DNA of 64,000 nt from Psychrobacter arcticus 273-4 (lineage in GTDB: Bacteria > Pseudomonadota > Gammaproteobacteria > Pseudomonadales > Moraxellaceae). Positions 7,879 through 17,571 of the stretch are shown in pieces. A model generated the notes under the pieces. It searched no databases. It saw only the letters and a program-made list of their open reading frames with translations, and was not told the origin of the DNA. The stretch lies in contig NC_007204.1 in NCBI RefSeq assembly GCF_000012305.1, positions 1,054,001 through 1,118,000 of the forward strand, given 5' to 3'. Position 1 is the first letter of the stretch; each line of letters opens with the position of its first letter. The position numbers and the translations under genes are program-made.

Positions 7879-8721
7879 ATGTCCTGTCAGGATGATTCTT
7901 CTTTGAGTAATCATATAGCACCGATTATCGGCTACCATCATGCGCCGCTTTCACAAAAATTTGGCGCACCAAGACAGCCAAACCTGGTTGCTTTGACTAG
8001 TGTTATTGAGATGATTGCGCCTTATGATACGCCAGCGGCATTTATCGGTCTGGAGGATTTTAGCCATATTTGGGTCAGCTGGCAGTTCCATCACAACTAT
8101 TTGTATAAAGACAAGCAGGCTAATAAAGCGGATAGCAGCTTTCGTGCACAAGTGCGACCGCCACGCTTGGGTGGCAATCAGAAGATAGGCGTGTTTGCCA
8201 GTCGTAGTATGTATCGACCTTCAGCGCTTGGGTTGTCTGTGGTTAAGCTGGAACATATTGAGATTATAGAAGGGCGAGTGTTACTCATCATCAGTGGTGC
8301 TGATATGATAGATGGCACGCCAGTTATCGATATCAAGCCCTATGTGGCTTATAGTGATGTATTACATGAGGCACAAAGCGGTTTTGCGCCCTCTGCGCCG
8401 CATTTGTTGGCTGTGACTGTCACTGAATTTGCCTATGAGCAGTTTGTTCAAATGATAGACAATCAACGTATTCATAATGAAGCAGAAAAAACCGCTCAAA
8501 ATGAAAAAGCAACGGTAAAAGTGGTCATTCATAAAATGCAGAAACAGTTGCTTATGCCTGATCTCGATAATATTAAAGCGTTGATAGCACAAGACCCACG
8601 TCCTGCCTATCGCCGTACGGAGATACATATGCTATTTGTTATGCGCTATAAGTCTGTTGATGTGAGTTTTCAATTGATAGATTCAGGTGAGCTACAGATA
8701 ACGGCTGTCGTCACAATATAG
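7879..8721 (+). CDS. trmO: tRNA (N6-threonylcarbamoyladenosine37)-N6-methyltransferase TrmO
   Basis: A 280-residue UPF0066/TsaA-family beta-barrel methyltransferase that uses S-adenosylmethionine to make m6t6A37 in tRNA-Thr. Family motifs are clear: PRQPNLV near 31-37, FSHIWVSWQFH at 61-71, VRPPRLGG at 92-99, FASRSMYRPSALGLS at 107-120 and DMIDGTPVIDIKPY at 142-155. The C-terminal third (the region around DPRPAYR) fits the longer enterobacterial-type proteins. The gene is followed 54 bp later by the GspE/PilB-type gene on the same strand, with no terminator between. Confidence 0.92.
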   Translation: MSCQDDSSLSNHIAPIIGYHHAPLSQKFGAPRQPNLVALTSVIEMIAPYDTPAAFIGLEDFSHIWVSWQFHHNYLYKDKQANKADSSFRAQVRPPRLGGNQKIGVFASRSMYRPSALGLSVVKLEHIEIIEGRVLLIISGADMIDGTPVIDIKPYVAYSDVLHEAQSGFAPSAPHLLAVTVTEFAYEQFVQMIDNQRIHNEAEKTAQNEKATVKVVIHKMQKQLLMPDLDNIKALIAQDPRPAYRRTEIHMLFVMRYKSVDVSFQLIDSGELQITAVVTI

Positions 8722-8775
8722 TTAAGATAAATATTGTCGCCGACCAAATGCTCTAAACCATAAAAGAAGAAAAAT

Positions 8776-10563
8776 ATGCCAGCTCAACAGTACTCGATGG
8801 TAATTGATTTGCGTTGGTGCCTCGATGAATTGTTGGCAGATAAACTAATCGATCAACGTGGCTATAATTTGGTCATTACTAGCCGCCGCAATAAAGTGCA
8901 GCATCCGCTATTGACTATTAGTGAGTTTGCTCTGACAAATGGTCACGCACTTGATAATGATTCTGATAATAAATTAACGCTGGCATGGCTCAATCAATGG
9001 TTGGCTGCCAAAGCAGATATGCCACTTATCCGTATTGACCCGTTAAAGGTTGATGTGCCGGCGGTGACGCAGCTGATGTCGTTTGAGTATGCCCGCTCGC
9101 AGCATATTTTGCCGATTGAAGTAACGCTTGATGAAGTGGTTATCGGTACCGACCAGCCATTTTATACCGACTGGCACGCTAATATTGAAAAACTCATCAA
9201 GTCAAAAAGCTATCGTACGGTATTTATCAATCCTGAACAGATGAGTCGTTACCGGCAAGAGTTTTATCAAGTTACGCAAGCGATTGCTGGTGCGAATTCT
9301 CTGCACAAGCGTGCGGCATCTGATATTACCAATGTCGAAGCACTATTGCAGCTAGGCGATAACACAAATCCTGATGCTAATGACCAACACATTGTGAAAG
9401 TGGTTGATTGGCTGTTGCAATACGCCTTTGAGCAGCGTGCCAGTGACATTCATTTAGAACCACGCCGCGAAACAGGCAAGGTACGTTTTCGTATCGATGG
9501 CGTGCTGCATAGTGTCTATGAAATGCCACTTGCGATTATAGTGGCGGTGACCGCACGTATTAAAATATTGGGGCGGCTAAATGTGGCAGAAAAACGTAAG
9601 CCGCAGGATGGACGATTAAAAACCCGCACACCAAAAGGCTTAGAGACTGAGCTGCGTCTCTCTACCATGCCGACAGCTTTTGGCGAAAAGCTCGTAATGC
9701 GAGTATTTGACCCTGAGGTACTGGTACGCTCATTTGCACAGCTTGGTCTATCGGGTAAGCAGCTGGAGACTTGGCACGAGCTTACCGCGCATCCAAATGG
9801 CATTATTTTGGTTACCGGTCCGACAGGTTCTGGTAAAACCACTACCTTATATAGTACGCTCAAGCAATTGGCGACTGAGCAGGTCAACGTCTGTACCATT
9901 GAAGACCCCATTGAAATGATTGAGCCAGCATTTAATCAAATGCAGGTCAATCCAGGGGTTGATTTGCACTTCGCTGATGGCATTCGCTCTTTAATGCGCC
10001 AAGACCCTGATATTATTATGGTCGGTGAGATTCGTGATGCTGAGACTGCAAATATGGCAGTGCAAGCGTCCTTGACAGGGCATTTGGTACTATCGACTCT
10101 GCATACCAATGATGCACCAAGCTCCATCACCCGTCTGCATGACCTAGGCATTCAGCCATTTTTAACCTCAGCAACGATATTGGGCATCATGGCACAACGT
10201 CTATTACGGACATTATGTTCGCATTGCAAACAAGCGGTTGATGTTACGCCAGATAGTGAGATTGCCATTCAATGGCAGGAGCTCGTACAGCCGTGGCGCG
10301 CGCCCGTGCCAGCGCAAATTTATAAAGCGCAAGGCTGCGAGTACTGCCGACACACCGGTTATCAAGGTCGCGTTGGTCTATATGAAATCATGCCATTATC
10401 CAATGAGCTAAAAAAACTGGTCGCTGCCGATGCCAATTTAGAGGCGCTTAAGCAGCAAGCCTATCGTGAAGGTATACAGCCACTGCGTCTATCTGGTGCG
10501 AAGCGCATTAGTGAAGGGGTAACAACCATGGAAGAGGTCATGCGTGTGGTACCGTTGCATTAA
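8776..10563 (+). CDS. gspE: Type II secretion / type IV pilus assembly ATPase (GspE/PilB family)
   Basis: A 595-residue hexameric ATPase that powers pseudopilus or pilus assembly from the cytoplasmic face of the inner membrane. Walker A GPTGSGKTTTLY starts at residue 348, the Asp-box region around IEDPIEM follows, and Walker B IIMVGEIRD lies at about 413. The His box STLHTND and paired CxxC zinc motifs (CSHC about 481, CEYC about 521) are present. The N-terminal 190 residues diverge from the MshEN pattern. No other gsp or pil genes are adjacent, so GspE versus PilB cannot be settled from context; the tetra-Cys insertion and the single-gene location favour GspE. Confidence 0.85.
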   Translation: MPAQQYSMVIDLRWCLDELLADKLIDQRGYNLVITSRRNKVQHPLLTISEFALTNGHALDNDSDNKLTLAWLNQWLAAKADMPLIRIDPLKVDVPAVTQLMSFEYARSQHILPIEVTLDEVVIGTDQPFYTDWHANIEKLIKSKSYRTVFINPEQMSRYRQEFYQVTQAIAGANSLHKRAASDITNVEALLQLGDNTNPDANDQHIVKVVDWLLQYAFEQRASDIHLEPRRETGKVRFRIDGVLHSVYEMPLAIIVAVTARIKILGRLNVAEKRKPQDGRLKTRTPKGLETELRLSTMPTAFGEKLVMRVFDPEVLVRSFAQLGLSGKQLETWHELTAHPNGIILVTGPTGSGKTTTLYSTLKQLATEQVNVCTIEDPIEMIEPAFNQMQVNPGVDLHFADGIRSLMRQDPDIIMVGEIRDAETANMAVQASLTGHLVLSTLHTNDAPSSITRLHDLGIQPFLTSATILGIMAQRLLRTLCSHCKQAVDVTPDSEIAIQWQELVQPWRAPVPAQIYKAQGCEYCRHTGYQGRVGLYEIMPLSNELKKLVAADANLEALKQQAYREGIQPLRLSGAKRISEGVTTMEEVMRVVPLH

Positions 10564-10676
10564 AAATAGGTTTCTTAAGCAGTGCTTGAAAAGCGCACTC
10601 TTTACAACAATAAATACGATATAAATTGAATTTTTCATCCTAATAATTTTTTTAAATGACTACAACGAGATTGTTT

Positions 10677-11465
10677 ATGTTTACTGATAGCCACTGTCAT
10701 CTTAATCGTTTAGATTTAACCAAGTACGATGGTCAATTGTCTGGCGCAATTGCTGCGATGAAAGAAGCTAATGTTACCCGTGCGATGGCAATTATGTGTG
10801 ATTTTGCTGAATATGATGAAATTGCCAATATTATCAAGATTTATGGCGATGAAACCTTAAACCTTGGTATGAGCGTCGGCATCCATCCCTGTGAAGATAT
10901 CAGCGTCTTACAAGCGGTCACAATTGAGCGTTTGATAGAAACCGCTGATACTGATCATGTGTGGGCAATAGGAGAGACGGGGCTAGATTATTACTGGTCA
11001 ACGGATAATAAAAAAGCGCAACAAGCCAGCCTTGCCCATCATATTCATGCCAGCCAACACCTAAAAAAACCACTTGTCGTCCATATGCGTGATGCCAAAG
11101 AAGATACGATTGATATCTTAAAAGCAGAAGGTGCTGAGCATGGCATTATTCATTGCTTTACTGAGGATTGGGAGACGGCAAAACGCGCCTTAGATTTAGG
11201 GTTTTATATCTCATTCTCAGGTATTGTCAGCTTTAAAAGCGCCCAAAATATCAAAGATGCGGCAAAAAACATGCCAAGAGATAGAATATTGATCGAAACG
11301 GATAGCCCCTATTTAGCGCCTGTCCCCAAACGCGGCAGACCTAATGAGCCGGCGTACGTGCCTTATGTCGCCAGTTGTATTGCAGAGATGTATGGCTGTA
11401 GCGCGGAAGAGGTCGGTGCACTCACTGCAAAAAACTTTGAGAATTTACTAGCACAGTATCATTAA
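10677..11465 (+). CDS. TatD-family metal-dependent hydrolase/DNase
   Basis: A 262-residue TIM-barrel hydrolase of the TatD family (3'-5' exonuclease activity is known in family members). The metal ligands are visible: HCH in TDSHCHLNRLDL at residues 6-8, Glu in GETGLDYYW, His in VVHMRDA and HCFTED, and Asp in ETDSPYLAP. I start it at 10677, which gives the usual MFTDSHCH N terminus and has a CGAGA site upstream; an upstream ATG at 10656 has no ribosome site. It follows the gspE-like gene after 113 bp and precedes a TetR regulator. Confidence 0.9.
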   Translation: MFTDSHCHLNRLDLTKYDGQLSGAIAAMKEANVTRAMAIMCDFAEYDEIANIIKIYGDETLNLGMSVGIHPCEDISVLQAVTIERLIETADTDHVWAIGETGLDYYWSTDNKKAQQASLAHHIHASQHLKKPLVVHMRDAKEDTIDILKAEGAEHGIIHCFTEDWETAKRALDLGFYISFSGIVSFKSAQNIKDAAKNMPRDRILIETDSPYLAPVPKRGRPNEPAYVPYVASCIAEMYGCSAEEVGALTAKNFENLLAQYH

Positions 11466-11698
11466 AATGGTTATGCTATGACCACTCAGTCATTTCTTGC
11501 ACGTGGCAGCTATATTATGCGCGCCGCCTTATAGTTTTAAGTATAAGTGCATGATTATAAATGATTATTTATCAAACATACGCGTATTCCTTTGTTTTGT
11601 TCGTCGCGCAATCTTTGTATTATTTGATATTCTAGATGCCGATACGCCAATGCAAACTGTGGTCATATGTACGATATTGTCAAGTTTTAGGAGAGGTT

Positions 11699-12382
11699 AT
11701 GAGTCGTCAGCATCAATTCAAGGTACGAGAAGAGAATATCTTAGCAATGGCAGAGCAATTGCTACTTGAGTCAGGCGATGGCAATATCACTTTAGACAGC
11801 TTGGCAGACCAGCTTGATTTGGCTAAAGGCACACTATATAAGCATTTCTCCAGTAAAGATGAGCTTTATCTGCGTATTATTATTCGTTATGAAGAGCAGT
11901 TGTTTGAGATTAACCGAATTGATGACTGCCCATCGGCAGGCGTTGCTCGTATGATTTTTCAGCAGCTGTTTAATCCACAAAAAGCCATGCTACTCAATCA
12001 AATCGAAGAGCGTTTAGCAGCATCAGTAACGGGTCTTAATCGCTTGTTCGGTGAGCTTTATGATATTCGCCGTCAGCGTATGAAACGCTTAATTGATATT
12101 ATCAGTGCTTACTTAAAGGATGAGCACAGCAGTTTGAGCACGCGTGATTATTTATCTTCTATCTGGGCAATGGGTCAGGGCGGTGCAGGGCTGTTGAATT
12201 CAAGCTTTTATCAGCGTTATTTGGGACGCCGCGATACTCTGCGTTATGCCTTTGTCCAGCAAATGCTAGAGCTGCCAAGCCATTATCCGGCGGTTGATGA
12301 TGAGGTGATGGATGAGGATATGCAGGAATTGGTTGAGCAAATTGATACTGAGTCAGAAGAGCATCGCAACACCAATTATTAG
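11699..12382 (+). CDS. TetR/AcrR-family transcriptional regulator
   Basis: A 227-residue protein with an N-terminal TetR helix-turn-helix: ILAMAEQLLLESG, then ITLDSLADQLDLAKGTLYKHFSS at about 31-53. The C-terminal ligand domain has no family-specific motif that I recognise and ends in an acidic tail (DDEVMDEDMQELVEQ). The start at 11699 is supported by AGGAGAGG 5-6 bp upstream; in-frame upstream codons lack a site. The target is unknown. It stands alone between tatD and a MITE-like element. Confidence 0.88.
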   Translation: MSRQHQFKVREENILAMAEQLLLESGDGNITLDSLADQLDLAKGTLYKHFSSKDELYLRIIIRYEEQLFEINRIDDCPSAGVARMIFQQLFNPQKAMLLNQIEERLAASVTGLNRLFGELYDIRRQRMKRLIDIISAYLKDEHSSLSTRDYLSSIWAMGQGGAGLLNSSFYQRYLGRRDTLRYAFVQQMLELPSHYPAVDDEVMDEDMQELVEQIDTESEEHRNTNY

Positions 12383-12426
12383 ATTTTCTATAACTCTTCT
12401 ATAAAAATCCTACGCCATCGATAACA

Positions 12427-12572
12427 TATAGTAAGCCCAGTATAAAAATGATACAGCGGGACTGGAATGAATTTTTTGCAGCCTCTGTCTGCGCAGGCAC
12501 AGCACGCCAGAAAAATTTATACCAGTGCCGCGTCAAAACATGATGTATCTACTTTATTTAGAATCGACTATA
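12427..12572 (+). repeat. MITE-like element, sub-type II, copy 1 (146 bp)
   Basis: It begins TATAGTAAGCCC and ends GAATCGACTATA, with the core AATTTTTTGCAGCCTCTGTC shared with all other copies. Inner arms GCGGGACTGG and CCAGTGCCGC pair with one mismatch. It lies in the gap between two TetR-family genes. It shares its outer ends with the copy at 50078-50223, not with the 138-bp sub-type. Confidence 0.85.
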
Positions 12573-12637
12573 TCATCATACGCAAGCGGGCTTGACGCTG
12601 GTTGAATCTGATGGACGGCGCAACTAGCCAACAAAAA

Positions 12638-12676
12638 GCCCAAAGAGGTCCGCGTGGTGACGCAGCGACTTTGGGC
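12638..12676. terminator. Hairpin between convergent TetR-family genes
   Basis: Outer arms GCCCAAAG / CTTTGGGC with inner arms GCGT / ACGC around loop GGTG. A-rich on the left and weakly T-rich on the right; it could act for either strand. Confidence 0.5.
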
Positions 12677-12745
12677 ATTTCGACCGAATTTTTGATGGTT
12701 ATCATTAAACGATAATTATCAAAAGGCAATAAAACATATATTTTA

Positions 12746-13426
12746 TTAATCGCTTAAGCGAGTTTCTTCAGTAGACTTCCAGTTGTAAGCACCATAGAAC
12801 AGCATCTGAGCTTGGCGCGTGCAATTATGTAGCATAAGCTGCTTTCTCTCTTCAATCTCAGCCAAATCGACTTCATCATCATGAGCTTCAGTATAAGTCA
12901 GCTCTAGCCAATCAACAATCCAAGAAAAGAACATATTAACCCCAGCCTCAGCCAGTAGCCGACGATCATAGGTGTTAATATGGGTAAAAGCAGGCTGTAG
13001 CGCCAAATCGTCTGCTAAGTTTTGATCATGCTGTTTGATAAGCTCATTGATGGCTTTACGTACGGCGTCCGAGCCACCATAACGCTCACTGACCAAAAAC
13101 TGCCAGTAGTAAGGTTGCTCACTGACCATATGCAAAAACAATTGAATACTTTTGGCTATTTGACGCTCAAAGCTGCGTTTGCGTCCAATATGTAAACTCT
13201 CACTTAAGGTGGCTAATGTACCACCCAACTCCTCAATCACCAAGGCACGCCCGAGCGATTCCATATCATCGAAATGGCGATAAAATGCGGTTGGCACTAC
13301 GCCAACCTCACGCGTGACTTGTCTGAGGCTAATAGAGCTAAAAGACTGTCCTGTCATACATAAATCAAGCACTGCATTAAAAAAGGCGTGCCGAGTTTGA
13401 AGTTTTTTTTGTTCGCGACTGCTCAT
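12746..13426 (-). CDS. FabR/DesT-like TetR-family repressor
   Basis: A 226-residue TetR-family regulator whose helix-turn-helix (SLRQVTREVGVVPTAFYRHF, about 34-53) and following MESLGRALVIEE closely follow the FabR/DesT pattern. Those proteins sense acyl-CoA/acyl-ACP saturation and control unsaturated fatty acid synthesis genes. The C-terminal helical domain (RLLAEAGVNMFFSWIVDWLELTY) is consistent. No desaturase gene is adjacent, so its targets here are inferred only. It lies downstream of dgt on the same strand, separated by 92 bp. Confidence 0.82.
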   Translation of the reverse strand: MSSREQKKLQTRHAFFNAVLDLCMTGQSFSSISLRQVTREVGVVPTAFYRHFDDMESLGRALVIEELGGTLATLSESLHIGRKRSFERQIAKSIQLFLHMVSEQPYYWQFLVSERYGGSDAVRKAINELIKQHDQNLADDLALQPAFTHINTYDRRLLAEAGVNMFFSWIVDWLELTYTEAHDDEVDLAEIEERKQLMLHNCTRQAQMLFYGAYNWKSTEETRLSD

Positions 13427-13518
13427 AATATTTCAAAATTAACTGATAGCTGTCTATCATACTCATTTCATTACAAAAATACGAATGAAATAGGGGGTTA
13501 TAGTGGATAATTTGGTTT

Positions 13519-14952
13519 TTAGACAATGGTTCCCCAATGTCCTTGTAACTCTTGGGCCAATCGATAAGCTTCATGGTCATTCATGCCCGTTACAAAGTCT
13601 AAAACGTTAAGCATATTTTGATAAATGTCAGCTGATAACACGCGGTGATGCTCATCAAGATGTGGCTGTAGCAATCTTAGCAGACGCTGTTGTTCAAAGG
13701 ACATCGGTGTGCTTATCTCATTTGTCCAAGCTAACGGCATAAAAGCATCCAACAGGCGATGCAGGCATTGATTGGCCATTAGCTCCATACGTACTTTACT
13801 TGGATGGTTAAAGATTTTTTCACGTGCCAAGTCTTTGGCTTGGGTAATACCGCTTTGAACCGTTGCATCACAATGCGCAAATAGGCTGCCATTTAATGTT
13901 CCCGCCAGCATCATATCGCTATTGGCAACAAAGGCATCGGTGACGCTATTGACCAAGCGCATCATTGCCCGTGCACGTAGTGATGCCAGATGTTGCCTGA
14001 TGGACATATGCGCAGGCAGGCTGATAGCGCTAGGACGCTCGCCAATAAGCTCATAGAAGATAGCAGCCACCTCAGCGTAAGTAAGCATATTCAGATTGAT
14101 GCCATCCTCTAAATCTATCAGTGCATAGCAGATATCGTCCGCGGCTTCTAATAAATAGGCGAGGGGATGGCGAGCAAAACCACCATGATGCTCAGAGCGT
14201 GGCAGACCCAGGCATGCTGCTAGCTCTTCTAATTGTGCTGCTTCACTATAAAAGCAGCCAAATTTCTGTACCTTAGTTGATACATTATTTTGATGGCTAT
14301 TTTGATGGCTATTTTGAATGTCATTATTGCTATGTGTCGCAAGCCAAGGGTATTTCATAAACGCGCCTAGCGTGGCACAAGTTAAGCGCATACCGCCTGC
14401 ATCAGGGTGATGCTCATTACGGGTGAGTATGCGAAATCCTTGGGCGTTACCCTCATAAGCCAGTAAGTCTAATTGCTCATTGCTGCTCATATTTTGCAGA
14501 ATTGCTTGGCGTTCAGAATGCATAAACCAATCACGAATGGCATACTCTCCCGCATGTCCAAAAGGTGGATTGCCAATATCATGAGCGAGGCACGCTGCTT
14601 GCACAATCACACCCACATCAGCTGCTGTTACACCGTCAGGTAAACCACCTTCTAACTTATTATGGAGCTTCTCTGCTGCCATCACGCCCAAAGAGCGTCC
14701 GATACAAGAGACTTCAAGCGAATGCGTTAAGCGTGTATGAATACCCAATTGATTGGTAAGAGGATGTACTTGGGTTTTTTGATTCAGTTGACGAAAGGAG
14801 TGCGAAAATACCAGTCTGTCATAGTCTTTATGAAAAGAGGAACGTGCGCTGTCTTGAGCAGGGGCTTTTTTATTGCTACCCAAACGCTGGGCACTAAATA
14901 GCTTTGCCCAATGGCTACGGCTATTAAGCGGTTTATTAATAGGAGCGGTCAT
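13519..14952 (-). CDS. dgt: Deoxyguanosinetriphosphate triphosphohydrolase-like protein
   Basis: A 477-residue HD-domain dNTPase that splits dGTP to deoxyguanosine and triphosphate. Metal ligands: His in TRLTHSLEVS (about 73), the HD pair in ACLAHDIGNPPFGHAGE (about 124), and a distal Asp in LLEAADDICYALIDLEDG. The SFRQLNQKTQV segment near residue 52 is the family substrate region. An Asn/His/Gln-rich insertion (NSHQNSHQNN, about 215-224) encoded by a small tandem repeat is unusual for the family and likely a surface loop. The start has a weak ribosome site. Confidence 0.9.
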   Translation of the reverse strand: MTAPINKPLNSRSHWAKLFSAQRLGSNKKAPAQDSARSSFHKDYDRLVFSHSFRQLNQKTQVHPLTNQLGIHTRLTHSLEVSCIGRSLGVMAAEKLHNKLEGGLPDGVTAADVGVIVQAACLAHDIGNPPFGHAGEYAIRDWFMHSERQAILQNMSSNEQLDLLAYEGNAQGFRILTRNEHHPDAGGMRLTCATLGAFMKYPWLATHSNNDIQNSHQNSHQNNVSTKVQKFGCFYSEAAQLEELAACLGLPRSEHHGGFARHPLAYLLEAADDICYALIDLEDGINLNMLTYAEVAAIFYELIGERPSAISLPAHMSIRQHLASLRARAMMRLVNSVTDAFVANSDMMLAGTLNGSLFAHCDATVQSGITQAKDLAREKIFNHPSKVRMELMANQCLHRLLDAFMPLAWTNEISTPMSFEQQRLLRLLQPHLDEHHRVLSADIYQNMLNVLDFVTGMNDHEAYRLAQELQGHWGTIV

Positions 14953-15019
14953 AGTTTATAGTCCATTATTTCTATTGTTCTTTTAGATTATCTTAAGGTT
15001 TTTTAAAAATTAGTACTGC

Positions 15020-15157
15020 TATGGTCAAAATACTCTAAAAAAGCTACGGTACTGCTGGTATGAATTTTTTTTGCTTGCTGTGCCTACGCAGACAGAGGCT
15101 GCAAAAAATTCATACCAGCAGTACATAATGTATCGATATGACTTTTTACTGACTATA
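15020..15157 (-). repeat. MITE-like element, sub-type I variant (138 bp)
   Basis: Left end TATGGTCAAAATACTC is a diverged form of the family end; the right end is GACTTTTTACTGACTATA. The inner arms GGTACTGCTGGTA and TACCAGCAGTAC pair perfectly. It sits between dgt and ychF. Confidence 0.8.
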
Positions 15158-15166
15158 GTATAATAA

Positions 15167-15193
15167 AAAAAGCCAGCATCGAGGCTGGCTTTT
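15167..15193 (-). terminator. ychF terminator
   Basis: Stem AGCCAGC / GCTGGCT with A tract before and T tract after, so it can serve both strands; it lies 42 bp past the ychF stop. Confidence 0.75.
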
Positions 15194-15234
15194 GGTTATT
15201 CTATGCTAAGGCTGTGTAAGCAAGCTATCTGCTA

Positions 15235-16326
15235 TTAAACGTTAAAACGGAAGTGCATCACATCGCCATCTTGTACGATATAGGTTTTGCCTTCTAAACG
15301 AGATTTGCCGGCAGCAGCAGCACCTTTTTCACCGTTGTGTTCGATAAAGTCGTCATAAGCAATCACTTCAGCACGAATAAAGCCGCGCTCAAAATCGGTA
15401 TGAATCACGCCCGCTGCCTGAGGTGCGGTTGCACCAACGGCGACTGTCCATGCGCGTACTTCTTTAACACCCGCGGTAAAGTAAGTTTGCATATCAAGCA
15501 AATCATAACCACCACGAATCACTTGGTCAAGACCCGCTTCTTCCATGTCCATCTCAGCCAAGAAGTCTTTTTTATCATCTTCATCAAGCTGGGCAATTTC
15601 AGATTCGATTTGGTTGCATAGCGCAATAACGATAGAGTCTTCGCCAGTCGCATAGTTACGTACTGCGTCAAGATAGGGATTATTCTCAAAGCCATCTTCG
15701 CTGACGTTAGCGATATACATGGTAGGTTTAAGCGTAATTAAACCATAACTTCTGATCAATTTTTTCTCATCAGCGTCTAGATTGGCGGCGCGTGCGGCTT
15801 GACCTTCTGCTAATAATGGTTCGATTTTTTTGAAGATATCAAGCATGGCTTGCGCGTCTTTATCGCCGCCCTTGGCTTTTTTGGTTAAGTTAAAAATAGC
15901 ACGCTCAACGGCTTCTAAATCGGCCAATGCCAATTCAGTATTGATGGTTTCGATGTCATCAATCGGGCTGACGCGACCATCGACGTGTACGACGTTGTCA
16001 TCATCAAAGCAACGTACGACGTGTGCAATGGCGTCGGTCTCACGGATATTGGCTAAGAATTGGTTGCCCATGCCTTCGCCTTTTGACGCACCAGCGACCA
16101 AACCTGCGATATCAACAAACTCCATCGTCGTTGGTAGTACGCGCTCAGGGTTAACGATGTCAGCCAGTTTCTTTAGGCGTGGGTCAGGTACAGGAACGAT
16201 ACCCGTGTTGGGATCTTTGGTACAAAATGGAAAGTTTTCAGCGGCGATACCCGCTTTGGTCAAGGCATTAAACAGGGTGGATTTACCCACGTTTGGTAGA
16301 CCGACGATGCCGCAATTAAAACCCAT
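15235..16326 (-). CDS. ychF: Ribosome-binding ATPase YchF (Obg-family)
   Basis: A 363-residue P-loop NTPase that prefers ATP and binds the 70S ribosome. G1 [12 protein letters not shown] is at residues 8-19, the switch region [20 protein letters not shown] at about 70-89, and the G4-equivalent motif around YIANVSEDG replaces the GTP-specific NKxD, as usual in YchF. The C-terminal TGS domain ([13 protein letters not shown] ... [10 protein letters not shown]) is complete. The length is standard. Monocistronic, with its own terminator. Confidence 0.96.
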   Translation of the reverse strand: MGFNCGIVGLPNVGKSTLFNALTKAGIAAENFPFCTKDPNTGIVPVPDPRLKKLADIVNPERVLPTTMEFVDIAGLVAGASKGEGMGNQFLANIRETDAIAHVVRCFDDDNVVHVDGRVSPIDDIETINTELALADLEAVERAIFNLTKKAKGGDKDAQAMLDIFKKIEPLLAEGQAARAANLDADEKKLIRSYGLITLKPTMYIANVSEDGFENNPYLDAVRNYATGEDSIVIALCNQIESEIAQLDEDDKKDFLAEMDMEEAGLDQVIRGGYDLLDMQTYFTAGVKEVRAWTVAVGATAPQAAGVIHTDFERGFIRAEVIAYDDFIEHNGEKGAAAAGKSRLEGKTYIVQDGDVMHFRFNV

Positions 16327-16517
16327 AATAGTCTCTCAATATAGTAATAGAATCAATTCGCTTAAAACTTCATTAAATGTGAAATCAAAATTGGGCGTAT
16401 TGTAGCAAATTTAACCCAATATGGGTGAGGTTGTTATACTGGTTGAGTGGCATTCCATCGCGCCGTATGAGCCGCCTTTTCGGTTTTTATATTATGCTAA
16501 TCTACCATGGTTAAAGT

Positions 16518-16685
16518 GTTTTAATATATTTGGCGACTAAGCCTGCGCCGACTCTATTGGTAAATATTAGTGATATTGCGAATAGCTATCATATATCTAA
16601 AAGTCAGTTGACCAAGATTATTCATCCGCTCGGACAGCTTGGTTATATCGATAGCGTGTCCTCAATTCATTGCAAGATGAATTGA
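16518..16685 (+). pseudogene. Remnant of an Rrf2/NsrR-type regulator gene
   Basis: A continuous reading of about 55 codons gives VLIYLATKPAP, then ISDIANSYHISKSQLTKII and LGQLGYIDS, which is the winged-helix core of Rrf2-family regulators, closest in pattern to NsrR. There is no in-frame start: upstream in this frame is a TAA at 16512-16514, 4 bp before the fragment. The Cys-containing cluster domain that should follow GYI is missing; the reading instead runs into a 38-bp perfect hairpin and stops. So only about a third of a normal 140-160 residue protein remains. Not previously an ORF of note because it is short and lacks a start. Confidence 0.75.
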
Positions 16686-16692
16686 GGACACG
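16655..16692. terminator. Perfect 16-bp-stem hairpin at the Rrf2 remnant
   Basis: CGTGTCCTCAATTCAT, loop TGCAAG, ATGAATTGAGGACACG. It lies between the broken regulator and the convergent MBL-like gene. It has no strong T tract, so it may be a terminator or a small repeat that joined the deletion. Confidence 0.5.
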
Positions 16693-16714
16693 CCCTAGAA
16701 AAACAAATCATTAG

Positions 16715-17461
16715 TTAAGTGTTTTCAAGCTTAGGTCGTGCTTTTGCAATGGCTTTTAACAAGGCTTTTTCAAACTCGCGATTTTTAAATTTAACCAAAT
16801 AGGAGTGAGCCGCGCAAAAATTCTGAGTATCACGCCAATCATGTGCCAACTTGGTCACCCAATCACAGTATTGCTTGCCAGCGTTAGGCTCATTTTTTAG
16901 CGCTTTTTTGGTCGTTGGATGCAGCAATAGCTCAGGCAATATCGCTTCTAGTAATTTGGTTGGTGGACTCATAAAAGTGTCATTGACATGTAAGCTCTTA
17001 CTGTCAGGATGGAACACCAGTAGCGAACCTGCATGAATCATCTCATTGGGTGCGATATAGTGAATGCCTTGTGACATTGAGAACTTAAGCTCAGTATAAC
17101 GCTCAGCGACCGCATCACTTTCGACCAAATCCTTTGCCCATTGCATTTCAGGCACTTTTTTATGATGGCGACTACTGCCATAAAAGGTAGCTTGCGGAAA
17201 ATCTTTGGCCATTTGCGCGCAGTGCACGGTGTGAAAAGGATGAACGTTAAGCACCGCTTCGACATCTTGCCCATTATTGGTCAGCGCCATCACTTGCGCT
17301 CGTACTTCATCAGTCAAGGTATAACTGTCTAAAAAAATAAACCTTCCAGACGCAAGCTTAACCAATGAGCATTGCGTACCGATATTTAGCACACCGCCTA
17401 AGCGAAACGTGCCACGAATGTTCCAAAATCCTGCACCCAAATCTATGATTTTATCGCTCAT
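16715..17461 (-). CDS. Metallo-beta-lactamase-fold-like protein, unknown substrate
   Basis: A 248-residue protein with the outline of an MBL fold: an N-terminal strand region (FWNIRGTFRLGG), SLVKLASGRFIFLDSYTL, then NVHPFHTVHC at about 77-86 in the place of the HxHxDH metal motif. The Asp of that motif is absent, so metal binding may be altered. The C-terminal half contains a possible further His (SLHVNDTFM). I do not know the substrate. It has an AAGGATGAG ribosome site. The neighbours give no clear pathway. Confidence 0.65.
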   Translation of the reverse strand: MSDKIIDLGAGFWNIRGTFRLGGVLNIGTQCSLVKLASGRFIFLDSYTLTDEVRAQVMALTNNGQDVEAVLNVHPFHTVHCAQMAKDFPQATFYGSSRHHKKVPEMQWAKDLVESDAVAERYTELKFSMSQGIHYIAPNEMIHAGSLLVFHPDSKSLHVNDTFMSPPTKLLEAILPELLLHPTTKKALKNEPNAGKQYCDWVTKLAHDWRDTQNFCAAHSYLVKFKNREFEKALLKAIAKARPKLENT

Positions 17462-17571
17462 TAATACTCATCCTTATGGTTTGTTTTCTTAAACTATATA
17501 CGAATGTAGAAATGTATTGGTTCGATGTTGTGTTGGTACTGAATTGGTACTGAATTGACAGTTTGGGTTGT

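Noticed and set aside
7951..8151. Reverse-strand ORF inside trmO
   Set aside because: It is a shadow of the well-supported trmO reading frame.
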